Below, one piece after another: positions 55,641 through 64,000 of a stretch of DNA of 64,000 bases (positions are counted from its first letter, which is position 1; each line of letters opens with the position of its first letter). Made by a program: the position numbers and the translations under genes. This DNA comes from Elgaria multicarinata webbii (taxonomy: Eukaryota; Chordata; Lepidosauria; Squamata; Anguidae). The notes under the pieces were generated by a model, which was not told where the DNA came from, did not search any database, and saw only the letters and a list, made by a program, of their open reading frames with translations. The stretch is taken from assembly GCF_023053635.1 (NCBI RefSeq), contig NC_086179.1:3300001-3364000 (forward strand), written 5' to 3'.

Positions 55641-55780
55641 GGCCTTAAGGAGCATCTCTTCGTCCCTCCTTCACCTGCAACGGCCCTCCCGTGGTCAGGC
55701 AAGCCCAACGCGGAGTACGGCATCAGTGTCTACAGTGTTTAATAAATAAATGAATAAAAATAATGTTCCTTATGATTGAG

Positions 55781-56084
55781 CAAGCTTCGTGTGGTGCAGA
55801 GCGGTAAAGCAGCAGTTTCTGCAGCTGAAACTCTCCCCACGGCCTGAGTTCGATCCCAGCGGAAGCTGGTTTCAGGCAGCCGGCTTGGGTCGACTCAGCC
55901 TTCCATCCTCCCGAGGTCGGTAAAATGAGTACCCAGTTAGCTGGGGGAAAGGGAATCACGGCCGGGGAAGGCAACGGCAAACCACCCCGCTATAAAGCCT
56001 GCCAAGAAAACGTCAGCGGAAGCTGGCGTCCCTCCAAGAGTCAGTAATGACTCAGTGCTTGCACGAGAGGTTCCTTTCCTTTCC
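55781..56084 (+). mobile_element. Sauria-type SINE with 10-bp TSD
   Basis: Perfect duplication TATGATTGAG at 55771-55780 and 56085-56094. tRNA-like head GTGGTGCAGAGCGGTAAAGC and GAGTTCGATCCCAGC (B box), body CCTCCCGAGGTCGGTAAAAT and AAGGCAACGGCAAACCACCC, and a Bov-B-like 3' end GTCAGTAATGACTCAGTGCT, then TGCACGAGAGG. Sauria SINEs are a squamate hallmark mobilised by Bov-B LINEs. It lies about 110 bp upstream of the TTC tract at the IRF5 splice acceptor. Confidence 0.9.
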
Positions 56085-56194
56085 TATGATTGAGTATTCA
56101 ATAAATGTTTGCTTAAAAAAAAATTACCTGGGTGCGCACCCTAACAAAATGTGCTACTCAGGCCTATGCTTTGGGCTTTCTGACCACTTCTCCC

Positions 56195-56281
56195 TTCTTC
56201 TTCTTCTTCTTCTTCTTCTTCTTCTTCTTCTTCTTCTTCTTCTTCTTCTTCTTCTTCTTCTTCTTCTTCTTCTTCTTCTTC
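56195..56281 (+). repeat. (TTC)29 forming the IRF5 acceptor polypyrimidine tract
   Basis: 29 uninterrupted TTC triplets followed by CAG|GTGGGGG, the acceptor of the IRF5 start-codon exon. The tract contains no AG, so the first downstream AG is the splice site. The nearest good branch-point match is CTGAC with its A at 56183, about 101 bases from the AG, further than usual. TTC/GAA tracts can form triplex structures. Confidence 0.93.
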
Positions 56282-56314
56282 CAGGTGGGGGCACCTCTGA
56301 TCGGTGGCGTCGCC

Positions 56315-56488
56315 ATGAGCTCACACCCTCGTCGCATCCGCCTGAAGCCCTGGCTGGTGGCCCAAGTGAACAGCGGCCAGTATCCCGGCCTCCGTTGGGT
56401 GGATGCCGAGCGGAAGAGCTTCTGCATTCCCTGGCGCCATGCCACCCGGCACATCCCCAGCCAGGACGACGAGAACACCATCTTCAAG
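56315..56488 (+). CDS. IRF5: IRF5, first coding exon (DNA-binding domain part 1)
   Basis: IRF5 is a transcription factor downstream of Toll-like receptors that binds interferon-stimulated response elements and drives type I interferon and inflammatory cytokine genes. This exon encodes 58 residues from ATG 56315, beginning [20 protein letters not shown]. Visible are the basic PRRIRLK motif (residues 5-11), matching the N-terminal nuclear-localisation region of IRF5, and tryptophans W13, W28 and W40 of the IRF repeat. [11 protein letters not shown] favours IRF5 over IRF6, which has IPWKHATRH. The exon begins at 56285 after CAG and has no earlier ATG. It ends DENTIFK in phase 0 at donor AAG|GTGCGG. 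The N-terminus is about 11 residues shorter than the human protein as I recall it. The 5' untranslated exon is not identified. Confidence 0.93.
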
Positions 56489-56492
56489 GTGC

Positions 56493-56531
56493 GGGGAGGG
56501 AGGGAGGGAGGGAGGGAGGGAGGGAGGGGGG
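56493..56531 (+). repeat. G-run repeat immediately after the IRF5 donor
   Basis: Nine runs of three or more G separated by single A bases (GGGA repeats), starting 4 bases after the donor GT at 56489. Four or more closely spaced G-runs can form a G-quadruplex in DNA or in the pre-mRNA, and intronic G-triplets near a donor are known splicing enhancers. Confidence 0.92.
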
Positions 56532-56841
56532 CAGGCCAGAGGCGGGTCTGCTTGCATACTTACGGTTCCCTGCTGTATCCCGCAAACGGATAAGAATGAA
56601 GCCTGCAATCGAGAAATAATGATGATGATGATGATAATGTCACAATTATTCCATTAGTCACATCAGTCACCAGCATCGCATTAAACACTATACAGAAAAA
56701 CTTCAGAAACTGGGCCTACCTAAATACATCCGCACCAACATCCAGAAAGCAGGCATAGTTAAAACGTGCTCAATTGTCGGGAAATTCCTGAATCTGTAAA
56801 AGACAGCATGACTTGGCAAAGCCGTTCATGTCCATCTAGAC

Positions 56842-56974
56842 CAGCCTTCCTCAACCTGGGGCGCTCCAGGTGTGTTGGACTACAACTCCCAGAATGCCCC
56901 AGCCAGCTGCTGGCTGGGGCATTCTGGGAGATGCAGTCCAACACATCTGGAGTGCCCCAGGTTGAGGAAGGCTG
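56842..56974. mobile_element. Palindromic hAT-like MITE in IRF5 intron
   Basis: CAGCCTTCCTCAACCTGGGG ... CCAGGTTGAGGAAGGCTG, 133 bp. Flanks ATCTAGAC and GTCTAGAA agree at 6 of 8. Confidence 0.9.
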
Positions 56975-57382
56975 GTCTAGAAAAACCGTGATGAGCGATG
57001 ATAATAATAATTAATAATAGTAATAATGAAACTTTTAATCAGATTGATTTCAGTTATTAAAAAGGCATCCCTGATTAATTGGGCAATGCATTTGGGGTCG
57101 CGTGAAGTTTATTCCTTTAGACAAGAATGAGTATGCCTGAAAACAGCAGACAAGGCCTTCTCCTTTTACTCAGCCTCTGCTGAGACAGCGCCTGCCTTTA
57201 TGTATATCCGCATCTTCTGAAGCAGAGGTGTCGAACCTGAAGCCTGGGATTGACATCCGGTCTGGCCCTCCGGGGTTACGCAGATGGCCACGCCCCCTCC
57301 CTTGGGCCATGCCCCCTCCCTTGGGCCTACCGCTTTTTCCCAACCGCCAATCATTTGGGTGCTTTCCCGTCTTTTGCACAGT
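56975..57382. other. IRF5 intron, unassigned
   Basis: Short AAT runs at 57000-57030. A duplicated CCCCCTCCCTTGGGCC motif lies at 57293-57327. No other feature. Confidence 0.4.
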
Positions 57383-58292
57383 CATAAGAACATCAGAAGA
57401 GCCCTGCTGGATCAGACTGAGGGTCCATCTATTCCAGCACTCTGTTCACCCAGTGGCCATTGGCCAGGGACCAACAAGGCAGGGCATGGTGCAACAGCAC
57501 CCTCACACCCATGTTCCCCAGCAACTGGTGCACACAGGTGTACTGCCTTGAATACTGGAGGCAGCACACAACCATCAGGGCCAGTAACCATGGATAGCCT
57601 TCTCCTCCAGGAACTTATCTAACCCCCTTTTAAAGCCATCCAAATGGGTGGCCATCACTACATCTTGTGGTAGTGAGTTCCATAATTTAACTCTGCGCTG
57701 TGTGAAGAAGGCCTTCCTTCTATTTGTCCCGGATCTCCCACCCGTCAGTTTCATGGCATGAGCCTGGGTTTTAGTATGTTGGGGGAAGGAGAAAAATGTC
57801 TCCCTCTCCACATTCTCCGCACCACGCATGATTTTGTCCACCTCTATCCTGTCTCCCCTCAGCCTCCTTTTTCCCAAGCTAAACAATCCCAGCTGCTGTA
57901 ACCTTCCCTCCTAGGGGAGATGCTCCAGCCCCTGAATCATTTCAGTTGCCCCTTTCTGCCCTTTTCCCAGCTCTATAATATCCTTTTTTAGGTGTGGTGA
58001 CCAGAAGTGTACACAATATTCTAAGTGTGGTCGCACCATAGATTTGAATAAGGGCAATATGATACTGCCCGTTTTATTCTCAATTCCTTTTCTTATAATG
58101 CCAAACATGGAGTTTGACTTCTTTGCAGCGGCCGCACCCTGGGTGGACATTTTCATCGAGCTTTTCCACCACAATCATAGAATCATAGAACAGCAGAGCC
58201 GGAAGGGGCCTACAAGGCCATTGAGTCCAACCCCCTGCTCAATGCAGGAATCCACCCTAAAGCATCCCTGACAGATGGCTGTCCAGCTGCCC
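57383..58292 (-). mobile_element. CR1-B long 3' end, followed by CR1-A tail, in IRF5 intron
   Basis: 57383-58172 is antisense CR1-B and the least interrupted copy. Its minus-strand frames include [31 protein letters not shown] (57575-57886) and [40 protein letters not shown] (57911-58174). 58173-58292 is a CR1-A tail (ATAGAATCATAGAACAGCAG) placed at the CACAATC point of the B copy. Confidence 0.9.
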
Positions 58293-58729
58293 CCTCCCCC
58301 CCATTCTAGAAGGTTGAAGTGCTGCTCCTAAGGGCTCATTTACTGCCTGTACGAGCCTTACGCTAAAATACTGCTGGTATTTCTGCCCTATTTGGCCTGC
58401 CTCTTTGGCCCTGCCCAATGCCCCTCCCCTGTCCCCGAGAGCTTCTCTGGAATGGAGTTCGGCCCGTGGGCTGAGCGAGGCTTTGCAGCCCTTGTCTCAA
58501 GACAAACAGTGACTCAGTTCGGACAACACATGATTCTCTATGGTGGTTTTAGAACTCCACAGTGGAGTTTTTACACCACCGTTGAGAAACGTGTTGTCTG
58601 GCAGGAAAACTCCACCCCACAATGGAGTTTATTTGGAAAACACCCCACGCGGAATATGGGGTGCAAAGGAGAGGGTTGGGTGCAGAGGAGAGGTCCTGCA
58701 TGACCAGTATGTTGTGTGGAGGGCTTTGT
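58293..58729. mobile_element. MITE with CAGTTCGGACAACAC end; flanks unassigned
   Basis: GACTCAGTTCGGACAACACA at 58511 is complementary to AACGTGTTGTCTGG at 58588. A related end (CTCAGTTCAGACAACACGTT) is at 59217. The remainder (58293-58500 and 58650-58729) is unassigned. Confidence 0.55.
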
Positions 58730-59047
58730 TAGGGTGACCCTATGGAAAGGAGGACCGGGCTCCTGAATGTTTAACAGTTACATAGAAAAGGGATTTTCAG
58801 CAGGTGTCCTTTGTATGCAGGCAGCACCTGGTGAAATCCCCTCTTCATCACAACAGTTAAAGCTGCAGGGGCTATACTAGAGTGACCAGATACAAAAGAG
58901 AGGAGGGCACCTGCAGCTTTAACTGGTGTGATGAAGAGGGAATTTCACCAGGTTCCCCATATATACAAACGACACCTGCTGAATTTCCCTTTTCAATACA
59001 ACTTTAAAGATACAGGAGCCCTGTCCTCCTTTTCATAGGGTCCCCCT
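58730..59047. mobile_element. Palindromic MITE, TAGGGTGACC family, in IRF5 intron
   Basis: TAGGGTGACCCTATGGAAAG ... TTTTCATAGGGTCCCCCTA, 318 bp, complete. Contains AGATACAAAAGAGAGGAGGG, the variant shared with the 148-bp array at 60405. Confidence 0.9.
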
Positions 59048-59216
59048 ACGCAAGGGAGCAAGATATGTCTATCTATCTATAATATTCTTACTAAGACCGT
59101 CCCATTTCAAATTAAAGAGATCCTTGTCAATTAATCCAATGAGCTTTCATCAATTGATGAATCCATCAATTCAACCTGCATAGGACTAAAACAAGGGTGT
59201 TAAAAGCAGGCACTGG

Positions 59217-59775
59217 CTCAGTTCAGACAACACGTTCGTCAACGCAGTGTGAAAACGCCACTCCACGGCTGAGTTTGTAGGGGGTGCTCCCCACACGTGC
59301 TCGTTGTGTAGCTGTGGGCTCCAGTGGAGCTGAGTAAAATCCATCGTGACATTTGACTGACAGTCCCACCCTCTCTCTTCCCCTGGTCCTCCTGATGGTA
59401 TCCCATCAGCCATTGCTGCAAAAAATCCCAGCAGCTCTCCTAGAGTGGCACTTAGAATCATAGAATAGCAGAGTTGGAAGGGGCGTACAAGGCCATCGAG
59501 TCCAGCCCCCTGCTCAATGCAGGAATCCACCCTAAAGCATCCCTGACAGGTGGTTGTCCAGCTGCCTCTTGAAGGCCTCTAGTGTGGGAGAGCCCACCAC
59601 CTCCCTAGGTAACTGGTTCCATTGTCGTATAGAATCATAGAATAGCAGAGTTGGAAGGGGCCTCCAAGGCCATCGAGTCCAACCCCCCTGCTCAATGCAG
59701 GAATCCACCCTAAAGCATCCCCGACAGATGCTTGTCCAGTTGCCTCTTGAAGGCCTCTAGAGTGGGAGAGTCTCA
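59217..59775 (-). mobile_element. CAGACAACAC MITE and two CR1-A tails
   Basis: MITE-like sequence from 59217 runs to AGAGTGGCACTTA (59452). CR1-A antisense follows at 59453-59634 and restarts from the tail at 59635-59770. The first is cut inside TTCCATTGTCGTA. Confidence 0.75.
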
Positions 59776-60002
59776 ATACAAGCCCTCTTGCAAGATCTCA
59801 AGGCAGAATACACATTTTGAAATAAAATAAATTTAGAATGCTTTTAAGTCATTGAAACAAAACCTTACGGAAGTCTGAACATCTCTTTTTGGGGATTAAG
59901 ACACACCAGTTCCAACTGTTGTTCTTGGTTTGACTGGTTTTCATACACCTTTGGAGGTGGCCATTTCCCACCTCAACCAACATCCACAGGCTGGTTCTCC
60001 CA

Positions 60003-60301
60003 ACAGCTCTCCTAGAGTGGCACTTAGAATCATAGAATAGCAGAGTTGGAAGGGCCCTACAAGGCCATCGGGTCCAACCCCCTGCTCAATGCAGGAATCC
60101 ACCCTAAAGCATCCCTGACAGGTGGTTGTCCAGCTGCCTCTTGAAGGATACAGGAGCCCGGTCCTCCTTTCCATAGGGTCAGCCTAGCTTTGTGGAGTTT
60201 CCCGTTGCGTTGAGTGGACTTTCCCCACCGGCTACAGAGTTCTCTAGCAAGAGCAACGACAGGAGCAGTGGATTCCTGCATTGAGCAGGGGGTTGGACTC
60301 G
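60003..60301. repeat. Duplicated MITE/CR1 junction with rearranged ends
   Basis: 60003-60148 repeats 59431-59575 (AGCTCTCCTAGAGTGGCACT, then the same CR1-A tail). At 60149 it joins the right end of a TAGGGTGACC MITE (ATACAGGAGCCCGGTCCTCC ... GGGTCAGCCTA). 60265-60301 is a sense CR1-A scrap (GGATTCCTGCATTGAGCAGG) joined to MITE interior at ACAGGGCTCCTG. Confidence 0.75.
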
Positions 60302-61190
60302 ATACAGGGCTCCTGTATCTTTAAAGTTGTATAGAAAAGGGAAATTCAGCAGGTGTCATTTGAATGTATGTAGCAGCTGGTGAAATTCTGTCTTCATCAT
60401 AAGAGTTAAAGCTGCAGGAGCCCTGCCCTCTTGACCAGATACAAAAGAGAGGAGGGCACCTGCACCTTTAACTATTGCGATGAAAAGGGAATTTCACCAG
60501 ATGCTGCCTGCATACAAAGGACACCTGCTGAAAATCCTTTTTCTCTACAACTGTTAAAGCTGCAGGAGCCCTGCCCTCTTGACCAGATACAAAAGAGAGG
60601 AGGGCACCTGCACCTTTAACTATTGCTATAAAAAGGGAATTTCACCAGATGCTGCCTGCATACAAAGGACACCTGCTGAAAATCCTTTTTCTCTACAACT
60701 GTTAAAGCTGCAGGAGCCCTGCCCTCTTGACCAGATACAAAAGAGAGGAGGGCACCTGCACCTTTAACTATTGCTATGAAAAGGGAATTTCACCAGATGC
60801 TGCCTGCATACAAAGGACACCTGCTGAAAATCCTTTTTCTCTACAACTGTTAAAGCTGCAGGAGCCCTGCCCTCTTGACCAGATACAAAAGAGAGGAGGG
60901 CACCTGCACCTTTAACTATTGCTATAAAAAGGGAATTTCACCAGATGCTGCCTGCATACAAAGGACACCTGCTGAAAATCCTTTTTCTCTACAACTGTTA
61001 AAGCTGCAGGAGCCCTGCCCTCTTGACCAGATACAAAAGAGAGGAGGGCACCTGCACCTTTAACTATTGCTATGAAAAGGGAATTTCACCAGATGCTGCC
61101 TGCATACAAAGGACACCTGCTGAAAATCCTTTTTCTCTACAACTGTTAAAGCTGTAGGAGCCCTGTCCTCCTTTTCATAGGGTCACCCTA
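60302..61190. mobile_element. TAGGGTGACC MITE expanded by an internal tandem array
   Basis: Left interior from ACAGGGCTCCTGTATCTTTA, lacking the terminal TAGGGTGACC, then the 148-bp array, then the normal right end TTTTCATAGGGTCACCCTA (61190). It is a MITE of this family enlarged by the array. Confidence 0.87.
60405..61144. repeat. 148-bp tandem array, 5 units, in IRF5 intron
   Basis: Unit starts (GTTAAAGCTGCAGGAGCCCT) at 60405, 60553, 60701, 60849 and 60997, exactly 148 bp apart, with the right MITE end at 61145. Units 2-5 look identical except for one alternating site (CTATAAAA in 2 and 4, CTATGAAA in 3 and 5); unit 1 has CGATGAAA. The alternation indicates duplication of a 296-bp dimer. 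The unit runs between two related GTTAAAG..CAGGAGCCC sites of the MITE. Confidence 0.95.
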
Positions 61191-61859
61191 CCCTTGCGCT
61201 TCTGCGATTGCAGCGGCCTCCTGCTTCTCCTCCGCTGCCCAACACAGTCCGATAAAGCCTGCCATTCCAGCAGGAGGGGAACAGAAACGGATCAGAACCC
61301 ATCTCGGGCCTGTTTCAGGCCGTGTGCCCCTGTGTGGGTCACCGACTCCTCTGGTATGGGATTGGGGAGGGAATTCTACAGAACATGATCACAAAAGCCC
61401 AGCTATTTAAGATTGCTCGACTAAGTTAATTCAGTGAAGTAAACTTGCTGCGAAGGCGGGGAGCGGTAGAACCCAGCAACGGGTTCTCCTGCATAATTCC
61501 CACAGAACAGGACTGTTTGTCTTACTCGTTTAACGCATGTTATCCTACTCCTCAGCCTTAAAAGGCTGCCGGAGAGACTTACGTGCAATCAGTAAAAACA
61601 AGGAGGTCTCCTCTGCCATCGGTTTTTTTTTTTTTACCATCTAAAACAGCATTGACACACAAGGAAAAGGGGACGTGGAGGGGAGAGGAAAGAAGCAGAC
61701 GGTGTTTCAACAGGACGGGTGGAACGTCCTGCATCTCCCTCAGCTGATGTGCAGCAGGACTTCCTGCTGGATTGTGGGCTTGTGGTAGAGAGGTTTATTT
61801 TAAAAATAATCTCCCTTTAAACCATTCCTTTCTTGCCTTGCTCCATTACCCCTTTGCAG
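61191..61859. other. IRF5 intron, unassigned
   Basis: No repeat recognised. A 13-T run lies near 61625. It ends with the acceptor CCTTTGCAG at 61851-61859, preceded by a pyrimidine-rich tract. Confidence 0.5.
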
Positions 61860-62049
61860 GCCTGGGCCAAAGAGACTGGCAAGTACAACGAGGGGGTGGA
61901 TGAACCGGACCCGGCCAAGTGGAAGGCCAACCTGCGGTGCGCCCTGAACAAGAGCCGTGAGTTCAACCTGCTGTTTGACGGGACCAAGGCCAACCCGATG
62001 CAGCCCTACAAGATCTACGAGGTTTGCGATGTGCCACACCCCAACGGAG
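61860..62049 (+). CDS. IRF5: IRF5, second coding exon (DNA-binding domain part 2)
   Basis: 190 bases, starting in phase 0 directly after [23 protein letters not shown], then [15 protein letters not shown] and [16 protein letters not shown] plus one base. It supplies W60 and W79, completing the five-tryptophan IRF cluster, and the recognition-helix segment RCALNKS (residues 84-90) that contacts GAAA in the DNA major groove. QPYKIYEVC matches IRF5, where IRF6 has [16 protein letters not shown] resembles IRF6 DIPQPQG, as expected for close paralogues. I place the donor at GGAG|GTACCA after 62049. It is weak from +3 on. Without splicing the frame would stop at 62153. The linker, IRF-association domain and regulatory tail are beyond the window. 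The preceding intron is 5,371 bp and about half transposon. Confidence 0.92.
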
Positions 62050-62669
62050 GTACCAGCTGGTCTGTGCCATCACAACCCAACCTTTCTGGTGCTCCCCTAA
62101 AGGGTTGCTTCGCTAACCTCTTTCCCCAACGTGGCCAAAAAACAAAAGTGTGAAACGGGCTGGTGGCGTAAACCTTGAGGCCGACGAGAGGTTTCTCTCC
62201 CCACCCACCTGCCCCGAGAGTTGAAGGTGGCAAGGCTGCCTGTGGTGTGCACATGCTTGTTTCGTTTGACCTTATGCTCATCTCTTGTCAAACAGGTTTG
62301 ACAGGTTCTTGGAGCATGACAAAAACCTGCAAAACCTGTTTGACCGGAGTATATGTATATCCTGAGCAACAATGCTTCTGTCATACCTCTTTCAGCTCTT
62401 TGGGGTGGGTGGGAGAGAAGTCTCATCTGTCTCCAGCCTCTCCCCCATACCCTCCAAGATTTCACAAATAAAAGTAAGAACCCCAGTTTCACGCCGAGGA
62501 TTGCCGTCTGAGGCCCAGGCTCACCGCTACCTGCTACCAACGGCTCTTCTCCAGTTTCTCTGCTTCATATTTCTTTGCTTTGCAGTTGCCTGACTTCTAC
62601 AGATTTAAAAGCCAGAAGTTTTTCTGTTGACTTGACTACATAGTGTCAACCAAAATATATTCTGCGGCA
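62050..62669. other. IRF5 intron, unassigned
   Basis: Contains several AAACAGGTTTGACAGG-like inverted and direct repeats at 62285-62345. No exon recognised. Confidence 0.4.
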
Positions 62670-62800
62670 ACCTTCCCCCGACATGGTGCTCTCCAGCCAT
62701 GTTGGTCTGCAACTCCCATCATTCCCGGCAGCTGGGAATGATGGGCGTTACAGTCCAACACATCCGGAGAGCACCGGATTGGAGAAGGCTGCCGTAGTCA
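62670..62800. mobile_element. hAT-like palindromic MITE
   Basis: GGCAACCTTCCCCCGACATG ... CCGGATTGGAGAAGGCTGCC, with CAACTCCCATCATTCCCGGC core. Diverged. Confidence 0.8.
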
Positions 62801-63360
62801 GCGGTAAAGGCGTGAAACAGCAGGCTGCACACTGTGTGGTTCTTTGCGTCCATGTACGTGTGCGTCCAGGCAATGCGCCCGCTCTCCGCTCTGCTGTTTA
62901 GCTCCTAGAGACCCTTGCGGGGGAAACTGATCTCTGAAGGATGACAATGCAACTCACACTTACAGTTTTGACCATCCTCCAATTGCAAAAATAGAGCGAG
63001 GGGTCAGAAAAATGATAGGGGGGAGGTCTGATACATGTTCTCCCCTTTGAAGCATCATCACTTTCAAAGTCTATCAACGAATCCACATTAGTTCTGAGAG
63101 GCGCCTTCCCGGCTGCTTTGCTGTGCCCCAGGATTCTGGGGTGCAGCTGGTGGGCTGTGCGCAGCGCATCGACCCACGCTTTGTCCACCTTTCTGCCCCT
63201 TCTTCAGCCCCGCCGACCCTCCGCTGGAATAACCCGCCGGCTGGCTTTTTCTGCCACTCGCATTCCCGGTGCATCATTTCAAAACTCTTCTCCCCCACCT
63301 CTCGGTCTTGTCTCTGATCCGTGGTTCCTTGCCTTGTGTAAAGTTCGCTTGTGTTTAGCG
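62801..63360. other. IRF5 intron, unassigned
   Basis: No repeat or exon recognised. Confidence 0.35.
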
Positions 63361-63492
63361 CAGCCTTCCTCAACCTGGGGCGCTCCAGATGTGTTGGACT
63401 GCACCTCCCAGAATGCCCCAGCCAGCTGGCTGGGGCATTCTGGGAGTTGCAGTCCAACACATCTGGAGCGCCCCCAGGTTGAGGAAGGCTGG
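63361..63492. mobile_element. Palindromic hAT-like MITE
   Basis: CAGCCTTCCTCAACCTGGGG ... CAGGTTGAGGAAGGCTGG. Flanks GTTTAGCG and CTTTAGCG match at 7 of 8. Confidence 0.92.
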
Positions 63493-63747
63493 CTTTAGCG
63501 GGATTAACATGTATTTTTTAAGCGGTGCCCCACTCGCCCTGTTCCCAGGCGCGTTGCCTCTGGGAGCACACGGTCTTTCTAACCTTTCCAGATTGTGCCG
63601 TGATTGTGATTGTCCGGGCTGTTGGAAGGCCGACGTCAAAGAGAGGCGCGGTTGAGCGCGGAGGGCCCACAGCACAGCAGGGGATTGCCAGCAAAAGCCC
63701 CCAGGGGTTGCTGCTCCTTCTCCTCCTCCTCCTCCTCCCGCCCGGGC

Positions 63748-64000
63748 ACATCTACACGAAGGGTTTGCTTTGGGGTGGCTTTGCGGTAGTGGCACGTCAT
63801 CTACATGACGCAGCTGCCGTTGCGAAGCCGTCCCGGGGCAAACCCTGGAAACTCCGCTCCCCAAAATTCGGGCACTTACCCTGACTTTTTTGACAGCGGA
63901 GCCCATGGTGCCCCCTGATTGGTCGCCATGGGCAGCCCTGTGCCTCTGGAAAATTTGAAAAAAAACAGAGGGAGGAGAGAAACTGACCGTTCCTAAAAAA
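63748..64000. mobile_element. TIR element arm (CATCTACACGAAGGG end), runs off the window
   Basis: Reverse complement of 6875-7078 for its first 190 bp (GGCAAACCCTGGAAACTCCG, CATCTACATGACGCAGCTGC). It then matches 6358-6420 in the forward sense (CAGCCCTGTGCCTCTGG, ACCGTTCCT). The remainder lies beyond 64000. Confidence 0.7.

Noticed and set aside
55785-55860. tRNA gene
   Set aside because: The tRNA-like A/B boxes are the head of a Sauria SINE bounded by a 10-bp target duplication.
56047-56619. Long frames with poly-Leu or poly-Phe next to IRF5
   Set aside because: They are translations of the TTC microsatellite in the intron; only the part from 56315 on one frame is real coding sequence.
60431-61063. 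Four identical 62-codon ORFs, apparently a repeated protein
   Set aside because: They are one frame of the 148-bp MITE-derived tandem array and have no conserved domain.
60405-61144. Regularly spaced repeats suggestive of a CRISPR array
   Set aside because: Vertebrate DNA; units are contiguous tandem copies without variable spacers and derive from a MITE.
56315-62049. IRF6 instead of IRF5
   Set aside because: [23 protein letters not shown] and QPYKIYEVC fit IRF5. IRF6 has [21 protein letters not shown] and NPVKIYQVC. Only the terminal DVPHPNG leans to IRF6.

Overview
The window is vertebrate nuclear DNA, almost certainly from a squamate reptile (lizard or snake). It holds a Sauria-type SINE whose 3' end carries the Bov-B-like tail, many CR1 and L2 LINE copies, hAT, Tc1-like and palindromic MITE families, and one spliced host gene.

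The only host gene I can support is IRF5 (interferon regulatory factor 5), plus strand, at the right end. Its start-codon exon (56315-56488) and next coding exon (61860-62049) together encode the whole tryptophan-cluster DNA-binding domain, 121 codons plus one base, with five tryptophans in register. The rest of IRF5 lies beyond the right edge. Its 5' non-coding exon is not identified. A CpG island with CAG|GTGAGC donor-like sites (25.0-25.8 kb) and a GC-box/CCAAT-box segment (18.4-18.7 kb) are the two promoter-like stretches upstream.

Layout. 0-3 kb: L2 and CR1 3' ends, with one uninterrupted 167-residue L2 C-terminal ORF. 3.3-4.4 kb: a large foldback element broken in each arm by a different retroelement. 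6.3-7.1 kb: a tandem hairpin repeat inside a TIR element. 10.3-13 kb: a 5'-inverted (twin-primed) CR1 and an inverted duplication of L2+CR1. 14.8-18.2 kb: a hAT inside CR1, a GC-rich near-perfect palindrome, and a MITE inside L2. 24-26.6 kb: a composite of two MITEs, the CpG island, and a MITE array. 33.2-35.8 kb: a CR1 copy carrying four later insertions, including an inverted copy of the 24-kb composite. 36.5-48.6 kb: nested MITEs, CR1 tails and a Tc1-like element inside L2. 50-56 kb: CR1, L2 and the Sauria SINE. 56.2-64 kb: IRF5, with an intron full of MITEs that includes a 148-bp MITE-derived tandem array.

Two features stand out. The IRF5 start-codon exon sits between two simple repeats: 29 pure TTC triplets form its polypyrimidine tract, and nine G-runs begin 4 bases after the donor GT. 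Second, a roughly 320-bp palindromic MITE family (ends TAGGGTGACC) occurs about ten times as single insertions, as a two-MITE composite apparently moved as a block, and as the seed of a young satellite array in the IRF5 intron. Repeat family names come from recall of their ends and encoded protein fragments, not from a database search.
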